Below are positions 15,386 through 22,759 of a DNA stretch of 22,759 nucleotides, in pieces. The stretch comes from Alphaproteobacteria bacterium (GTDB taxonomy: Bacteria; Pseudomonadota; Alphaproteobacteria; Rhizobiales; Xanthobacteraceae). Each line of letters begins with the position of its first letter. Position 1 is the first letter of the stretch. The DNA lies in contig VAZU01000157.1 in the NCBI GenBank assembly GCA_005884745.1, positions 1 through 22,759 of the forward strand. The letters run 5' to 3'. Below the pieces are notes generated by a model. That model had not been told where the DNA came from and ran no database searches. It worked only from the letters and a program-made list of their open reading frames with translations. The translations under genes were made by a program, and so were the position numbers.

Positions 15386-16504
15386 ATGATATCGGCGCCG
15401 GCCAGAATTGGCTCGCACGTCTGCGAGGTCGACACGCCGGCGCTGCTGGTCGAGCTCGACGCGCTGGAGCGCAACATCGCCCGCATGCAGGACCGCATTG
15501 CGGGAACCAGGCTTCGCCTGCGGCCGCACGCCAAGACCCACAAGAGCACCGCGATCGCCAATTTGCAGCTCGCCGCCGGCGCCGTCGGCGTGTGCTGCCA
15601 GAAAGTCTCCGAGGCCGAGATCATGGTCGACGGCGGCATCGGCGACGTCCTGATCAGCAATGAAGTGGTCGGGGCCGCGAAGCTCGACCGCGCCGCGGCG
15701 CTCGCTCGCCGCGCGAAAATCGCGGTCTGCGTCGACGATTCCGAGAACGTGGAGCAGCTCGCCGCGGCGGCCGAAAAATTCGGCGCGAACATCGACGTCC
15801 TGGTCGAGCTCGACGTCGGCGCCAACCGCTGCGGGGTCGGGACGCCGGCCGAAGTCGTGCGGCTGGCGGCGGCGATCGCGCGATCGAGATCGCTGCGGTT
15901 TGCGGGGCTGCAGGCCTACCACGGATCGGCCCAGCACCTGCGCGCGCACGCGGATCGCCGCCGGGCGATCGCGGGCGCAGCCGACAAGGTTTCCGATACC
16001 CTCGACCTGTTGCGGCGGAATGGCCTCGAATGCGGGATCGTCTCCGGCGCCGGCACCGGCACTTTCGAGTTCGAGATCGCAAGCGGCGTCTATGACGAGC
16101 TGCAGGTCGGGTCCTATGTGTTCATGGACGCGGACTATGGACGGAACGAGGATCGCGACGGCGGGCCGGTCTCCGAGTTCGAGAACTCGCTGTTCCTGCT
16201 CACCACCGTCATGAGCACCCCGGCGGCGGACCGCGCCATCGTCGACGCCGGTCTCAAGGCGCTGAGCGTCGATTCCGGCATGCCGCTCCTCGCGGGCTGC
16301 GACGGAATATCCTACGCGCGGGCGGCCGACGAGCATGGCCGGCTCGACATCGGCGGCAATCAAAGGTTCAAGCTCGGCGAAAAGATCAGGCTCATACCGG
16401 GGCACTGCGACCCGACCGTGAACCTTCACGACTGGTTCGTCGGCATCCGCAACGAGCACGTCGAATGCGTCTGGCCGGTGAGCGCCCGCGGCGCGGTGTT
16501 CTAG
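15386..16504 (+). CDS. DSD1-family PLP enzyme, D-threonine/D-3-hydroxyaspartate aldolase type
   Basis: A 372-residue fold-type III PLP enzyme: alanine-racemase-like N-terminal barrel plus D-serine-dehydratase-like C-terminal domain. The PLP lysine is Lys50 in LRPHAKTHKS. The metal site near the C-terminus reads PGHCDPTVN, with His340 and Asp342. By family knowledge, H-x-D in this place goes with D-threonine aldolases and D-3-hydroxyaspartate aldolases, whereas D-serine dehydratases have H-x-C. It therefore probably splits a D-beta-hydroxy-alpha-amino acid to glycine and an aldehyde or glyoxylate. AGGGGAGG lies about 6 nt upstream of ATG 15386. It is on the same strand as the kinase/enolase operon but separated by 294 nt with hairpin repeats, so co-transcription is uncertain. 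Confidence 0.85.
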   Translation: MISAPARIGSHVCEVDTPALLVELDALERNIARMQDRIAGTRLRLRPHAKTHKSTAIANLQLAAGAVGVCCQKVSEAEIMVDGGIGDVLISNEVVGAAKLDRAAALARRAKIAVCVDDSENVEQLAAAAEKFGANIDVLVELDVGANRCGVGTPAEVVRLAAAIARSRSLRFAGLQAYHGSAQHLRAHADRRRAIAGAADKVSDTLDLLRRNGLECGIVSGAGTGTFEFEIASGVYDELQVGSYVFMDADYGRNEDRDGGPVSEFENSLFLLTTVMSTPAADRAIVDAGLKALSVDSGMPLLAGCDGISYARAADEHGRLDIGGNQRFKLGEKIRLIPGHCDPTVNLHDWFVGIRNEHVECVWPVSARGAVF

Positions 16505-16563
16505 GGCCGCCGGCGAACATGAGGTCAGCTGATCCGTCCGCTGCCGAGCGACACGCGCGCTTC

Positions 16564-16711
16564 ACCTCTCCCCGTGGGGGAGAGGTCGGTCCTCGCGAAG
16601 CGAGGACCGGGTGAGGGGGTCGCGATGTTTCGGCTCAAACAACGTCCCCGTCCCCCTCACCCCATCCCTCTCCCCTCCGGGGCGAGGGAGTCGACTGCGG
16701 CCCGCTCGGAG
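16564..16711. repeat. hairpin-rich intergenic repeat, copy B
   Basis: Four inverted repeats follow each other. ACCTCTCCCC 16564-16573 pairs with GGGGAGAGGT 16577-16586 (loop GTG). CGGTCCTCGC 16587-16596 pairs with GCGAGGACCG 16600-16609 (loop GAA). GGGTGAGGGGG 16609-16619 pairs with CCCCCTCACCC 16652-16662. CCCTCTCCCC 16666-16675 pairs with GGGGCGAGGG 16679-16688 (one mismatch). The end, GACTGCGGCCCGCTCGGAG 16693-16711, recurs at 31-49. This is the layout of dispersed palindromic repeats seen between genes in Bradyrhizobium-like genomes. The rest of the 16505-16798 gap holds nothing else I can identify. Confidence 0.8.
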
Positions 16712-16798
16712 CCAAATGCGATTGCCCAGCCCACAAGGGGGGAGGTAACCGGAGCGAGCTGCTAATCATGTCGCCTCTCGCGCGGAAATTGCCGGCCG

Positions 16799-17827
16799 AT
16801 GATCTCGTCCGATTGCCGCGACAGCCCGCTCACCGCGGAGACGATCTGCGCGACGATGCGGCACATGAATCTCGTCCCGGATGGCGAGCCCTGTGTTTGC
16901 GAGCCGCTGTCGGGCGGCGTGTCCTCGGATATCTGGAAGGTCGCGATCGGTGGCGAGCGTTATTGCCTCAAGCGCGCACTGCCGCGATTGAGAGTGCCCC
17001 AGCTTTGGGAAGCGCCGGTTGCCCGCAATGCATTCGAATGGGAATGGCTGAAACTCGCCGGGACCATCTGCCCCGAAGCGGTGCCGGAGCTCGTGACCCA
17101 CGATCCCCAAGCCGGCCTGTTCATCATGACTTATCTCGATCCCGAGCAATATCCGTCCTGGAAGAACCAGCTGCGGGACGGGATCATTCCGGAAAGCGTC
17201 GCGCAAGCCGTCGCCGAGCGCCTGGTCCGTATTCATGCGGCCACCGCTGATCAGCCGGATATCGCGCGCCGGTTCGCCACGGATGCAAGCTTCTACGCCA
17301 TCCGCCTCGAGCCCTATCTCGTCGCCACGGGAAAGATGCACCGCGATCTGCAGGAGCGCCTCGATACGCTGGTCGGGACCACCGCGTCGACCCGGCGCGC
17401 CCTCGTCCACGGCGACGTCAGCCCGAAAAACATCCTGATCGGTCCGCGCGGCCCGGTGTTCATCGATGCCGAATGCGCCTGGTACGGCGATCCGGCGTTC
17501 GATCCGGCGTTCTGCCTCAATCACCTTCTGCTCAAGTGCTTGTGGCGGCCGCAGCACACGCAGGCCTTGCTCGCCTGCTTCGATCGCTTCGCCGCGACCT
17601 ATCTCGCAGGCGTCTCCTGGGAGCCGCGCGCGAGCATCGAGGCGCGCATCGCCGGTCTCTTGCCGGCGCTGCTGCTGGCGCGCATCGACGGCAAGTCGCC
17701 GATCGAATATGTCACCGCGGAGCGCGACAAGGACCGCGTGCGTGCGATCGCGCGGCCGTTGATCCTGCGCCCTCGCGCCGAGTTGGGTGCGATTCGCGGA
17801 GCGTGGGCGAAGGAAGTGCTGGGCTGA
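16799..17827 (+). CDS. APH/choline-kinase-fold phosphotransferase
   Basis: A 342-residue kinase of the aminoglycoside-phosphotransferase/choline-kinase fold. The nucleotide loop is SGGVSSDIWKV (about 38-48), with the ATP lysine likely Lys58 (YCLKRAL). The catalytic loop is VHGDVSPKN (His204, Asp206, Asn211), and the metal motif is IDAE with Asp223, followed by WYGDPAFDPAF. All residues needed for phosphoryl transfer are present. Members act on small hydroxylated molecules. Its partners here are metabolic enzymes, so antibiotic resistance is unlikely. Its stop shares one base with the start of the enolase-like gene (TGATG), so the two are coupled. The inferred role is to phosphorylate the hydroxyl of an acid that the enolase-like partner then uses. 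Confidence 0.82.
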   Translation: MISSDCRDSPLTAETICATMRHMNLVPDGEPCVCEPLSGGVSSDIWKVAIGGERYCLKRALPRLRVPQLWEAPVARNAFEWEWLKLAGTICPEAVPELVTHDPQAGLFIMTYLDPEQYPSWKNQLRDGIIPESVAQAVAERLVRIHAATADQPDIARRFATDASFYAIRLEPYLVATGKMHRDLQERLDTLVGTTASTRRALVHGDVSPKNILIGPRGPVFIDAECAWYGDPAFDPAFCLNHLLLKCLWRPQHTQALLACFDRFAATYLAGVSWEPRASIEARIAGLLPALLLARIDGKSPIEYVTAERDKDRVRAIARPLILRPRAELGAIRGAWAKEVLG

Positions 17828-19113
17828 TGCAGGACACCGACATCGTTCACGTGCGCGGCCGCAGCGTATGGGATTCCCGCGGCCGGCCCACCGTCGAGGC
17901 GGAGGTGACGCTCGCCTGCGGTGCTCGCGGCCGGGCGATCGCGCCCGCGGGCGCCTCGACCGGCAGCGGCGAGGCGGTCGATCTGCGCGACGGGGAAGCG
18001 CGCCTGGGCGGCGCCGGCGTCGCGCGCGCGGTGAGCCATGTCGATGGCGAGATCGCCCGCGCGCTCCACGGGCGTGAGGCAACATCGCAAGCCGACGGCG
18101 ATCGCGTGCTGATCGAGCTCGACGGCACGCCGAACAAAGCTCGGCTCGGCGGCAACGCGCTGGTGGCCACATCGATGGCGGTGCTCCACGCGGCTGCGGC
18201 GTCGCAGCGCAAACCGCTCTATGCCTATCTGCTCGGCGATCACAAGCCGGTGCTGCCGCTTCCCGAGATCCAGATTTTCGGCGGCGGCGCCCATGCCGGC
18301 CGCCGGATCGACGTGCAGGATTTCATGATCATGGCGCCGAAGGCCGCCAGCTTTGCGCAAGCGCTGGAATGGACCGCCGAAGTCTACCGCGCCGCCGGCG
18401 CGATGCTGCGCGAGAAGGGCCGGCTGCAGGGGGTGGCGGACGAAGGCGGATATTGGCCGGCATTCGATTGCAATGAAGCCGCCATCGAAGCGCTGGTTCG
18501 CGCCATCGAGCGCGCCGGATTTACGCCCGGCGACGAGATTGCGATCTCGCTCGACGTGGCCGCATCCGATCTGTATCGCGCCGGCCGCTATCATCTGGCG
18601 CTCGAGGACCGCGTGCTCGATTCCGATGCGATGGCCGCGATGCTGATCGCCTGGCTCGACCGCTACCCGATCCGCTCGATTGAGGACCCGCTTGCCGAAT
18701 ACGACGAGGCCGGCCTGATCGGCTTCACCCAGGCGGTGGGAGACCGCGTGCAGATCGTCGGCGACGATTATCTCGTCACCAACGCCACCCGCGTCCGCAA
18801 TGCCGCCCGCGCCGGCGCCTGCAACGCGGTCCTGATCAAGCCGAACCAGGCAGGCACGATCACCGAGACGCTCGCCGCCGTCGAGGCGGCGCGCGCCGCC
18901 GGTTTTGGCGCGATCCTGTCCGCGCGCTCCGGCGAGACCGAAGACGTCACGATCGTGCACCTTGCGGTCGGCTGGGGCGTGAAGCAATTGAAGGTCGGGT
19001 CATTCGCGCGCTCGGAACGCATGGCCAAATGGAACGAAGGGCTGCGGATCGAGGAAGCGCTGGGCAGCCGTGCCGGATTTGCCGGCGCGGAATTCTTACA
19101 TCGAAAACCATAG
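17827..19113 (+). CDS. enolase paralog with altered active site
   Basis: A 428-residue, full-length enolase homologue. Retained: the loop AGASTGSGEA (41-50), His156 (GGGAHAG), Glu206 (ADEGGYW), metal ligands Asp243 (SLDVAAS), Glu286 (SIEDPL) and Asp313 (VGDDYL), Lys338 (LIKPNQAG) and Lys389 (QLKVGS). Changed compared with E. coli enolase: the Glu of QEFM is Asp165 (QDFMI), and the His of SHRSGETED is Ala366 (SARSGETED). Arg of the STGSRE loop is Gly. The proton-abstraction and metal chemistry should be possible, but substrate recognition is probably different, so housekeeping 2-phosphoglycerate dehydration is doubtful. It overlaps the kinase by 1 nt and precedes the dehydrogenase by 9 nt. Housekeeping enolase genes normally stand elsewhere (often by pyrG or pdh genes). 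Confidence 0.9.
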   Translation: MQDTDIVHVRGRSVWDSRGRPTVEAEVTLACGARGRAIAPAGASTGSGEAVDLRDGEARLGGAGVARAVSHVDGEIARALHGREATSQADGDRVLIELDGTPNKARLGGNALVATSMAVLHAAAASQRKPLYAYLLGDHKPVLPLPEIQIFGGGAHAGRRIDVQDFMIMAPKAASFAQALEWTAEVYRAAGAMLREKGRLQGVADEGGYWPAFDCNEAAIEALVRAIERAGFTPGDEIAISLDVAASDLYRAGRYHLALEDRVLDSDAMAAMLIAWLDRYPIRSIEDPLAEYDEAGLIGFTQAVGDRVQIVGDDYLVTNATRVRNAARAGACNAVLIKPNQAGTITETLAAVEAARAAGFGAILSARSGETEDVTIVHLAVGWGVKQLKVGSFARSERMAKWNEGLRIEEALGSRAGFAGAEFLHRKP

Positions 19114-19122
19114 GGCGATCCC

Positions 19123-20070
19123 ATGGAACACATCGTATTTCTCGACAGCGGCAGCCTGAAGGCCGAGATCCGCAAGCCCAAGTTCGCGCATACTTGGACG
19201 AATTTCCCGACCACGAGCCCGGATCAGGTCGCGGAGCGATTGAGCCCGGCGACCATCGCGATCACCAACAAAATTCCGGTGCGGGCGGACGCGCTCGCGA
19301 AGGCCAAACAGCTCAGGCTGATTGCCGTGGCCGCGACCGGAACCGACATTGTCGACCTCGCCGCGTGCCGGTCGAGAAATGTCGTGGTGGAGAACATCCG
19401 CAATTACGTCAATGCTTCGCTGCCCGAGCACGTGTTCGCGCTGATCCTCGCGCTGCGCCGGAACCTGTTCGCCTACCGTGCGGACGTGGAGAGCGGCCGC
19501 TGGCAGCGCGCCGAGCATTTTTGCCTGCTCGACCATCCGATCCGGGATCTCGCCGGCTCGACGCTCGGCGTGGTCGGCTTCGGCGCGCTCGGCAAGGCGG
19601 TCGCGGCTTTGGGCGTTGCGTTCGACATGCGGGTGCTCGCGTTCGACGTGCAGCCGGTCGGCGGCCCGGGCGTCGAGGCGGCCTCGCTCGAAAAAGTCCT
19701 GGCAACGAGCGATGTCATCTCGCTGCACGTTCCGCTCAGCCCCGGCACCGCAAGCTTGATCGGCGCCCGCGAGCTCGCGCGGATGCAGCCCAATTGTTTG
19801 CTGATCAACACCGCGCGCGGCGGTCTGGTCGATGAGCAGGCGCTTGCCGACGCGCTGCGGGCGGGCCGCATCGGCGGTGCGGGATTCGACGTGCTCTCGG
19901 TCGAGCCGCCGCATGCCGGAAATCCGCTGCTCGCGTTGCGCCTACCCAATTTCGTGCTCACCCCGCACATCGCCTGGGCGAGCGCGCAAGCCATGCAAGG
20001 CCTGGCCGACCAGTTGATCGACAATCTGGAGAGTTTCGTCGCGGGTACGCCGCGAAACGTGGTCGCCTGA
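19123..20070 (+). CDS. D-2-hydroxyacid dehydrogenase (hydroxypyruvate/glycerate type)
   Basis: A 315-residue NAD-dependent oxidoreductase that interconverts a 2-oxo acid and a D-2-hydroxy acid. The nucleotide motif is VGFGALGKA (G152-x-G154-x2-G157), with Asp175 at the end of the second strand (VLAFD), favouring NAD over NADP. The catalytic set is Arg232 (NTARGGLVDE), Glu261 (LSVEPP) and His282 (LTPHIAWAS). The early VAATGTDIVDL segment resembles glycerate dehydrogenases (HprA type). It begins 9 nt after the enolase-like gene and 24 nt before the FAH-family gene, in one operon. With the kinase and enolase-like enzyme it mirrors the hydroxypyruvate to PEP steps of the serine cycle; the real substrate is unknown. 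Confidence 0.87.
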   Translation: MEHIVFLDSGSLKAEIRKPKFAHTWTNFPTTSPDQVAERLSPATIAITNKIPVRADALAKAKQLRLIAVAATGTDIVDLAACRSRNVVVENIRNYVNASLPEHVFALILALRRNLFAYRADVESGRWQRAEHFCLLDHPIRDLAGSTLGVVGFGALGKAVAALGVAFDMRVLAFDVQPVGGPGVEAASLEKVLATSDVISLHVPLSPGTASLIGARELARMQPNCLLINTARGGLVDEQALADALRAGRIGGAGFDVLSVEPPHAGNPLLALRLPNFVLTPHIAWASAQAMQGLADQLIDNLESFVAGTPRNVVA

Positions 20071-20094
20071 GGGAACCGAGAGGCACAAGCAAGG

Positions 20095-21273
20095 ATGCCT
20101 GCACCAAAACTCACCGCCACTTCGAGCCTGCCTGCGGACGCCTTTGCCGGCGCACTCGCCGGCAGGGTCTGGCGGCCGGACCGAGACGGCCCGTCGGTCG
20201 TCGCCATCCGCGCCGACGGCGTGTTCGACGTCTCGCGCGCCGTTCCCACCATGAGCGATTTGTGCGAGACGGAAAATCCCGCCGCGGCGCTACGTGCGGC
20301 GGACGGCGAGGCGCTCGGCGCGCTCGACGCGATTCTCGCCAATACGCCGCCCGACGATCGCGATCCGACCAAACCCTGGCTGCTGGCGCCGATCGATCTC
20401 CAGGCCATCAAGGCCGCCGGCGTCACCTTCGCGGTCTCCATGCTGGAGCGCGTGATCGAGGAGCGGGCGCGCGGCAATCCGGCGGCGGCCGCCGCGATTC
20501 GCACCGAGATCTCCCGCGTCGTCGGCGACGATTTCGCCCGGCTAAAACCCGGATCGGCGCAAGCGATGCGGCTCAAGCAGGTGCTGATCGAGCAGGGCGC
20601 CTGGAGCCAATATCTCGAAGTCGGCATCGGGCCCGACGCCGAGATCTTTTCCAAGGCGCAGCCGATGTCCGCCGTCGGTACCGGCTTCGATGCCGGCATT
20701 CATCCGATGTCGACGTGGAACAATCCGGAACCCGAGGTGGTGGTCGTCGCGGCGTCGAGCGGCCGGATCGTCGGCGCCACGCTCGGCAACGACGTCAATC
20801 TCCGCGACGTCGAGGGCCGCTCCGCGCTGCTGCTCGGCAAAAGCAAGGACAACAATGCGAGCTGCGCGCTCGGCCCGTTCCTGCGCTTGTTCGATACCAC
20901 CTTCACGCTCGACGACGTCCGGCGCATGAACGTGACGCTGACCGTGGAAGGCGACGACGGCTTCCGGCTGGAGGGGTTTTCCTCGATTGCCAAGATCAGC
21001 CGCGATCCCGCCGATCTCGTTGCTCAGATGCTCGGCGAGCACCATCAATATCCGGACGGCGCGGTGCTGTTTCTCGGCACGATGTTCGCGCCGATCGAGG
21101 ACCGCGACGCGCCGGGCGGGGGGTTCACCCACAAGATCGGCGACATCGTCACCATCGCGGCGCCGAAACTCGGCCGCCTCGTCAATCGCATGCGCTACAC
21201 CAACGAGTGCGAGCCGTGGCGCTTCGGAACCGGGCATCTGATGCGCAACCTCGCCCGGCGGGGATTGCTGTAG
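20095..21273 (+). CDS. FAH-family enzyme, 2-keto-3-deoxy-acid dehydratase (KdaD)-like
   Basis: A 392-residue protein of the fumarylacetoacetate hydrolase superfamily. The metal site has Glu212 and Glu214 (NNPEPEVVVV) and Asp233 (GNDVN). The next segment, LRDVEGRSALLLGKSK...SCALGPFL, resembles the NDVSSRxIEGENPLYLPQAK...CALGP stretch of 2-keto-3-deoxy-D-arabinonate dehydratases rather than that of true fumarylacetoacetases. It probably acts on a 2-oxo acid, by dehydration or by C-C cleavage or decarboxylation. It is the last gene of the kinase/enolase/dehydrogenase operon. Its 2-oxo-acid chemistry fits as a step feeding or draining the dehydrogenase. The N-terminal ~100 residues form the usual variable domain. 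Start ATG 20095 has a GAGG about 10 nt upstream. Confidence 0.82.
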   Translation: MPAPKLTATSSLPADAFAGALAGRVWRPDRDGPSVVAIRADGVFDVSRAVPTMSDLCETENPAAALRAADGEALGALDAILANTPPDDRDPTKPWLLAPIDLQAIKAAGVTFAVSMLERVIEERARGNPAAAAAIRTEISRVVGDDFARLKPGSAQAMRLKQVLIEQGAWSQYLEVGIGPDAEIFSKAQPMSAVGTGFDAGIHPMSTWNNPEPEVVVVAASSGRIVGATLGNDVNLRDVEGRSALLLGKSKDNNASCALGPFLRLFDTTFTLDDVRRMNVTLTVEGDDGFRLEGFSSIAKISRDPADLVAQMLGEHHQYPDGAVLFLGTMFAPIEDRDAPGGGFTHKIGDIVTIAAPKLGRLVNRMRYTNECEPWRFGTGHLMRNLARRGLL

Positions 21274-21280
21274 AACTGGC

Positions 21281-21440
21281 CGTCATCCCGGGGCCCGAGC
21301 GCAGCGAGGGAACCCGGGATCCATGACCTCGATGAGAAACAGTTTCGACGTAGGTGTTCATGGATTCCGGGTTCGCGGTCGGGGTCCCCATCGCGCAAGC
21401 GCGATGGGGTGCCCCGTTTCGCCCGCGCCCCGGAATGACG
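21281..21440. repeat. composite palindromic repeat between convergent genes
   Basis: Nested inverted repeats. The outer arms CGTCATCCCGGGG (starting 21281) and CCCCGGAATGACG (21428-21440) differ at one base. AACCCGGGATCCATG (21311-21325) matches inverted CATGGATTCCGGGTT (21359-21373) with one mismatch. CCCCATCGCGC (21386-21396) and GCGCGATGGGG (21399-21409) are perfect. The motif GTCAT-CCCGGG...CCGGAATGAC is a style of dispersed repeat frequent in Bradyrhizobium/Rhodopseudomonas. Lying between two converging genes, it may stop transcription from both sides. Confidence 0.8.
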
Positions 21441-21449
21441 AATGCATGT

Positions 21450-22759
21450 CTACCGCCACATGCCGCGCATGCGCGCGCCGAGATCGACGCGTGCCTGCGG
21501 CCGCGCCGCGGACGCGGGCTGCGCCTCTGCCAGCGCGGTCGGCCAGGCGCGCGCCGCGAACAGCGCGAGAATCGACGCCGGGACGAACCGCGTGCGGCAG
21601 GCGTAGACGTGCCGGTCGCCCCGGTTCGCCTGCTGGTGCGTGTAGAACCGCTGCGGCACGATCAGATCGAGCTGATCCTTGGCGCGCGTCATGGCGACAT
21701 AGAGCAGCCGCCGCTCCTCCTCGATCTCCTCGTCGGTGCCGGTGGCGAGATCCGACGGAATGCATCCGTCGACCGCGTTGAGCACGAACACCGCGGCCCA
21801 TTCCTGTCCCTTGGCCGAGTGAATGGTCGAGAGGATCAGATAATCCTCGTCGAGCAGCGGGGCGCCGGCAAGGTCGCTGGTGGCGTCCGGCGGATCGAGC
21901 GTGAGCTCGGTGAGGAATTGCTGCCGCGAGCCGTAGCCCATCGCAATCTGCTCGAGCTGGATCAGATCGGCGCCGCGCAGCGCGGCATCCTCATGGATGC
22001 GCTCGAGGTGCGGATCGTACCACATCCGCACGGCTGCGAGCTCGGCCGGCCAGCTCGGGCCGTGTTCGCATAGCCGGCGGACCAGCGCTAGGAAGGCCGG
22101 CCAGCCTTCGGCGGCTCGCGGCGGCGGCGGCACTTGATCGAGCACGCGCGCCGCGTTCGTCGGCCCGATGCCGGGCAGGAGCTGCAGCACCCGAAATCCG
22201 GCCATGCGATCGCGCGGGTTCTCGACGAAGCGCAGGCACGCGAGCACGTCCTTGACATGGGCGGCCTCGAGGAACTTGAGGCCGCCGAATTTCACGAACG
22301 GGATGTTGCGCCGGGTCAGCTCGACTTCGAGCGGGCCGCTGTGGTGTGAAGCGCGGAACAGCACCGCCTGCGCGCGCAGCGCGATGCCCGCCTCGCGGTT
22401 CTCCAGCACGCGTTCGATCACGTAATGGACCTGATCCGCCTCGTCGCGCACCGCGACGAGTTGTGGCCGCTCGGCCGAGCCGCGGTCGGACCACAGGTTC
22501 TTGGTGAAGCGCTCCGAGGCGAGATCGATCACCGCGTTCGAGGCGGAGAGAATCGGCTGCGTCGAGCGATAGTTGCGCTCGAGCGTGACCATGCGCGCGG
22601 GCGGGCGGAATTCGCCGGGGAAATCCAGAATATTGCGCACCGTCGCCGCCCGGAACGAATAGATCGATTGGGCGTCGTCGCCCACCACGGTGAGGCCGCG
22701 TCCATCGGGTTTCAACGCGAGCAGGATCGAGGCCTGCAGCCGGTTGGTGTCCTGGTATT
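21450..22759 (-). CDS. UvrD/PcrA-family DNA helicase, C-terminal part (runs off the window)
   Basis: The C-terminal 435 residues of a superfamily 1A 3'-5' DNA helicase used in repair or recombination. The visible part begins at motif II (YQDTN, just after the expected DE of Walker B). Motif III is VVGDDAQSIYSFRAA, motif IV NYRSTQPILSASN, motif V TIHSAKGQEWAAVFV and motif VI LLYVAMTRAKDQLDL. All are intact. The C-terminus is shorter than in E. coli UvrD and ends in an Ala/Arg/Pro-rich tail. The N-terminal ATPase half with Walker A lies beyond position 22759. It converges on the FAH-family gene. Which SF1A subgroup (UvrD, PcrA or UvrD2-like) is not certain. Confidence 0.92.
   Translation of the reverse strand, partial: YQDTNRLQASILLALKPDGRGLTVVGDDAQSIYSFRAATVRNILDFPGEFRPPARMVTLERNYRSTQPILSASNAVIDLASERFTKNLWSDRGSAERPQLVAVRDEADQVHYVIERVLENREAGIALRAQAVLFRASHHSGPLEVELTRRNIPFVKFGGLKFLEAAHVKDVLACLRFVENPRDRMAGFRVLQLLPGIGPTNAARVLDQVPPPPRAAEGWPAFLALVRRLCEHGPSWPAELAAVRMWYDPHLERIHEDAALRGADLIQLEQIAMGYGSRQQFLTELTLDPPDATSDLAGAPLLDEDYLILSTIHSAKGQEWAAVFVLNAVDGCIPSDLATGTDEEIEEERRLLYVAMTRAKDQLDLIVPQRFYTHQQANRGDRHVYACRTRFVPASILALFAARAWPTALAEAQPASAARPQARVDLGARMRGMWR

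Noticed and set aside
16564..16711. CRISPR array
   Set aside because: The hairpins differ in sequence, and there are no regularly spaced identical repeats with unique spacers.
17473..17826. N-terminal extension of the enolase-like protein into the kinase gene
   Set aside because: The reading is a shadow of the kinase; the enolase fold starts at 17827 with a standard N-terminus.
16799..17827. Aminoglycoside resistance gene
   Set aside because: It has the APH fold, but the coupled neighbours are metabolic enzymes and there is no mobile-element context.
17827..19113. Housekeeping enolase (eno)
   Set aside because: Two conserved active-site residues are changed and the gene sits in a specialised operon.

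Overview
The window looks like chromosome from a high-GC alphaproteobacterium, most likely a Bradyrhizobium/Rhodopseudomonas-type member of the Hyphomicrobiales. This rests on the GC-rich codon use, the palindromic intergenic repeats of a style common in that order, the abundance of branched-chain-amino-acid-type ABC genes, and the TauD, M81, PaoABC and FAH-family content. It is inference; there is no rRNA or phylogenetic marker in the window. Most of it is accessory metabolism, with two tRNA genes in the middle.

Left part (1-7565). A TauD/TfdA-type Fe(II)/2-oxoglutarate dioxygenase (minus strand) is divergent from an M81/MlrC-family metallohydrolase gene. The M81 gene has lost about 38 nt around position 1432 and is frameshifted, so it is called a pseudogene. 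Two small genes follow on the minus strand (a two-TM protein and a zinc-ribbon protein). After a 480-nt gap comes a tight three-gene operon for a periplasmic molybdenum aldehyde oxidoreductase (paoA-paoB-paoC: Tat-targeted 2Fe-2S, FAD/4Fe-4S, and Mo subunits).

Middle (7566-11519). A lower-GC stretch carries three small unrecognised ORFs and ends at tRNA-Pro(CGG) on the minus strand, with tRNA-Gln(TTG) on the plus strand beside it. Two LivG-like ATPase genes then converge with no permease or binding protein nearby. The second lacks exactly 13 residues between its signature motif and Walker B. A short coding remnant sits just upstream of it and overlaps its start.

11520-15240. Four genes look like one unit: a secreted two-cupin protein, then a DevC-like permease, a DevA-like ATPase and a DevB-like membrane-fusion protein. 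Together they would form a MacB/DevBCA-type exporter.

15386-21273. A D-threonine-aldolase-type PLP enzyme is followed by a hairpin-rich repeat. Then comes a tightly packed four-gene operon: an APH-fold kinase, an enolase paralog, a D-2-hydroxyacid dehydrogenase and a KdaD-like FAH-family enzyme. The enolase paralog keeps the metal ligands and catalytic lysine but changes two conserved catalytic-site residues (Glu to Asp at 165, His to Ala at 366). The order of chemistries resembles hydroxypyruvate to glycerate to 2-phosphoglycerate to PEP, but apparently on another substrate. This is the best candidate in the window for an undescribed pathway.

Right end. A composite palindromic repeat separates this operon from a convergent UvrD-family helicase gene that runs off the window.
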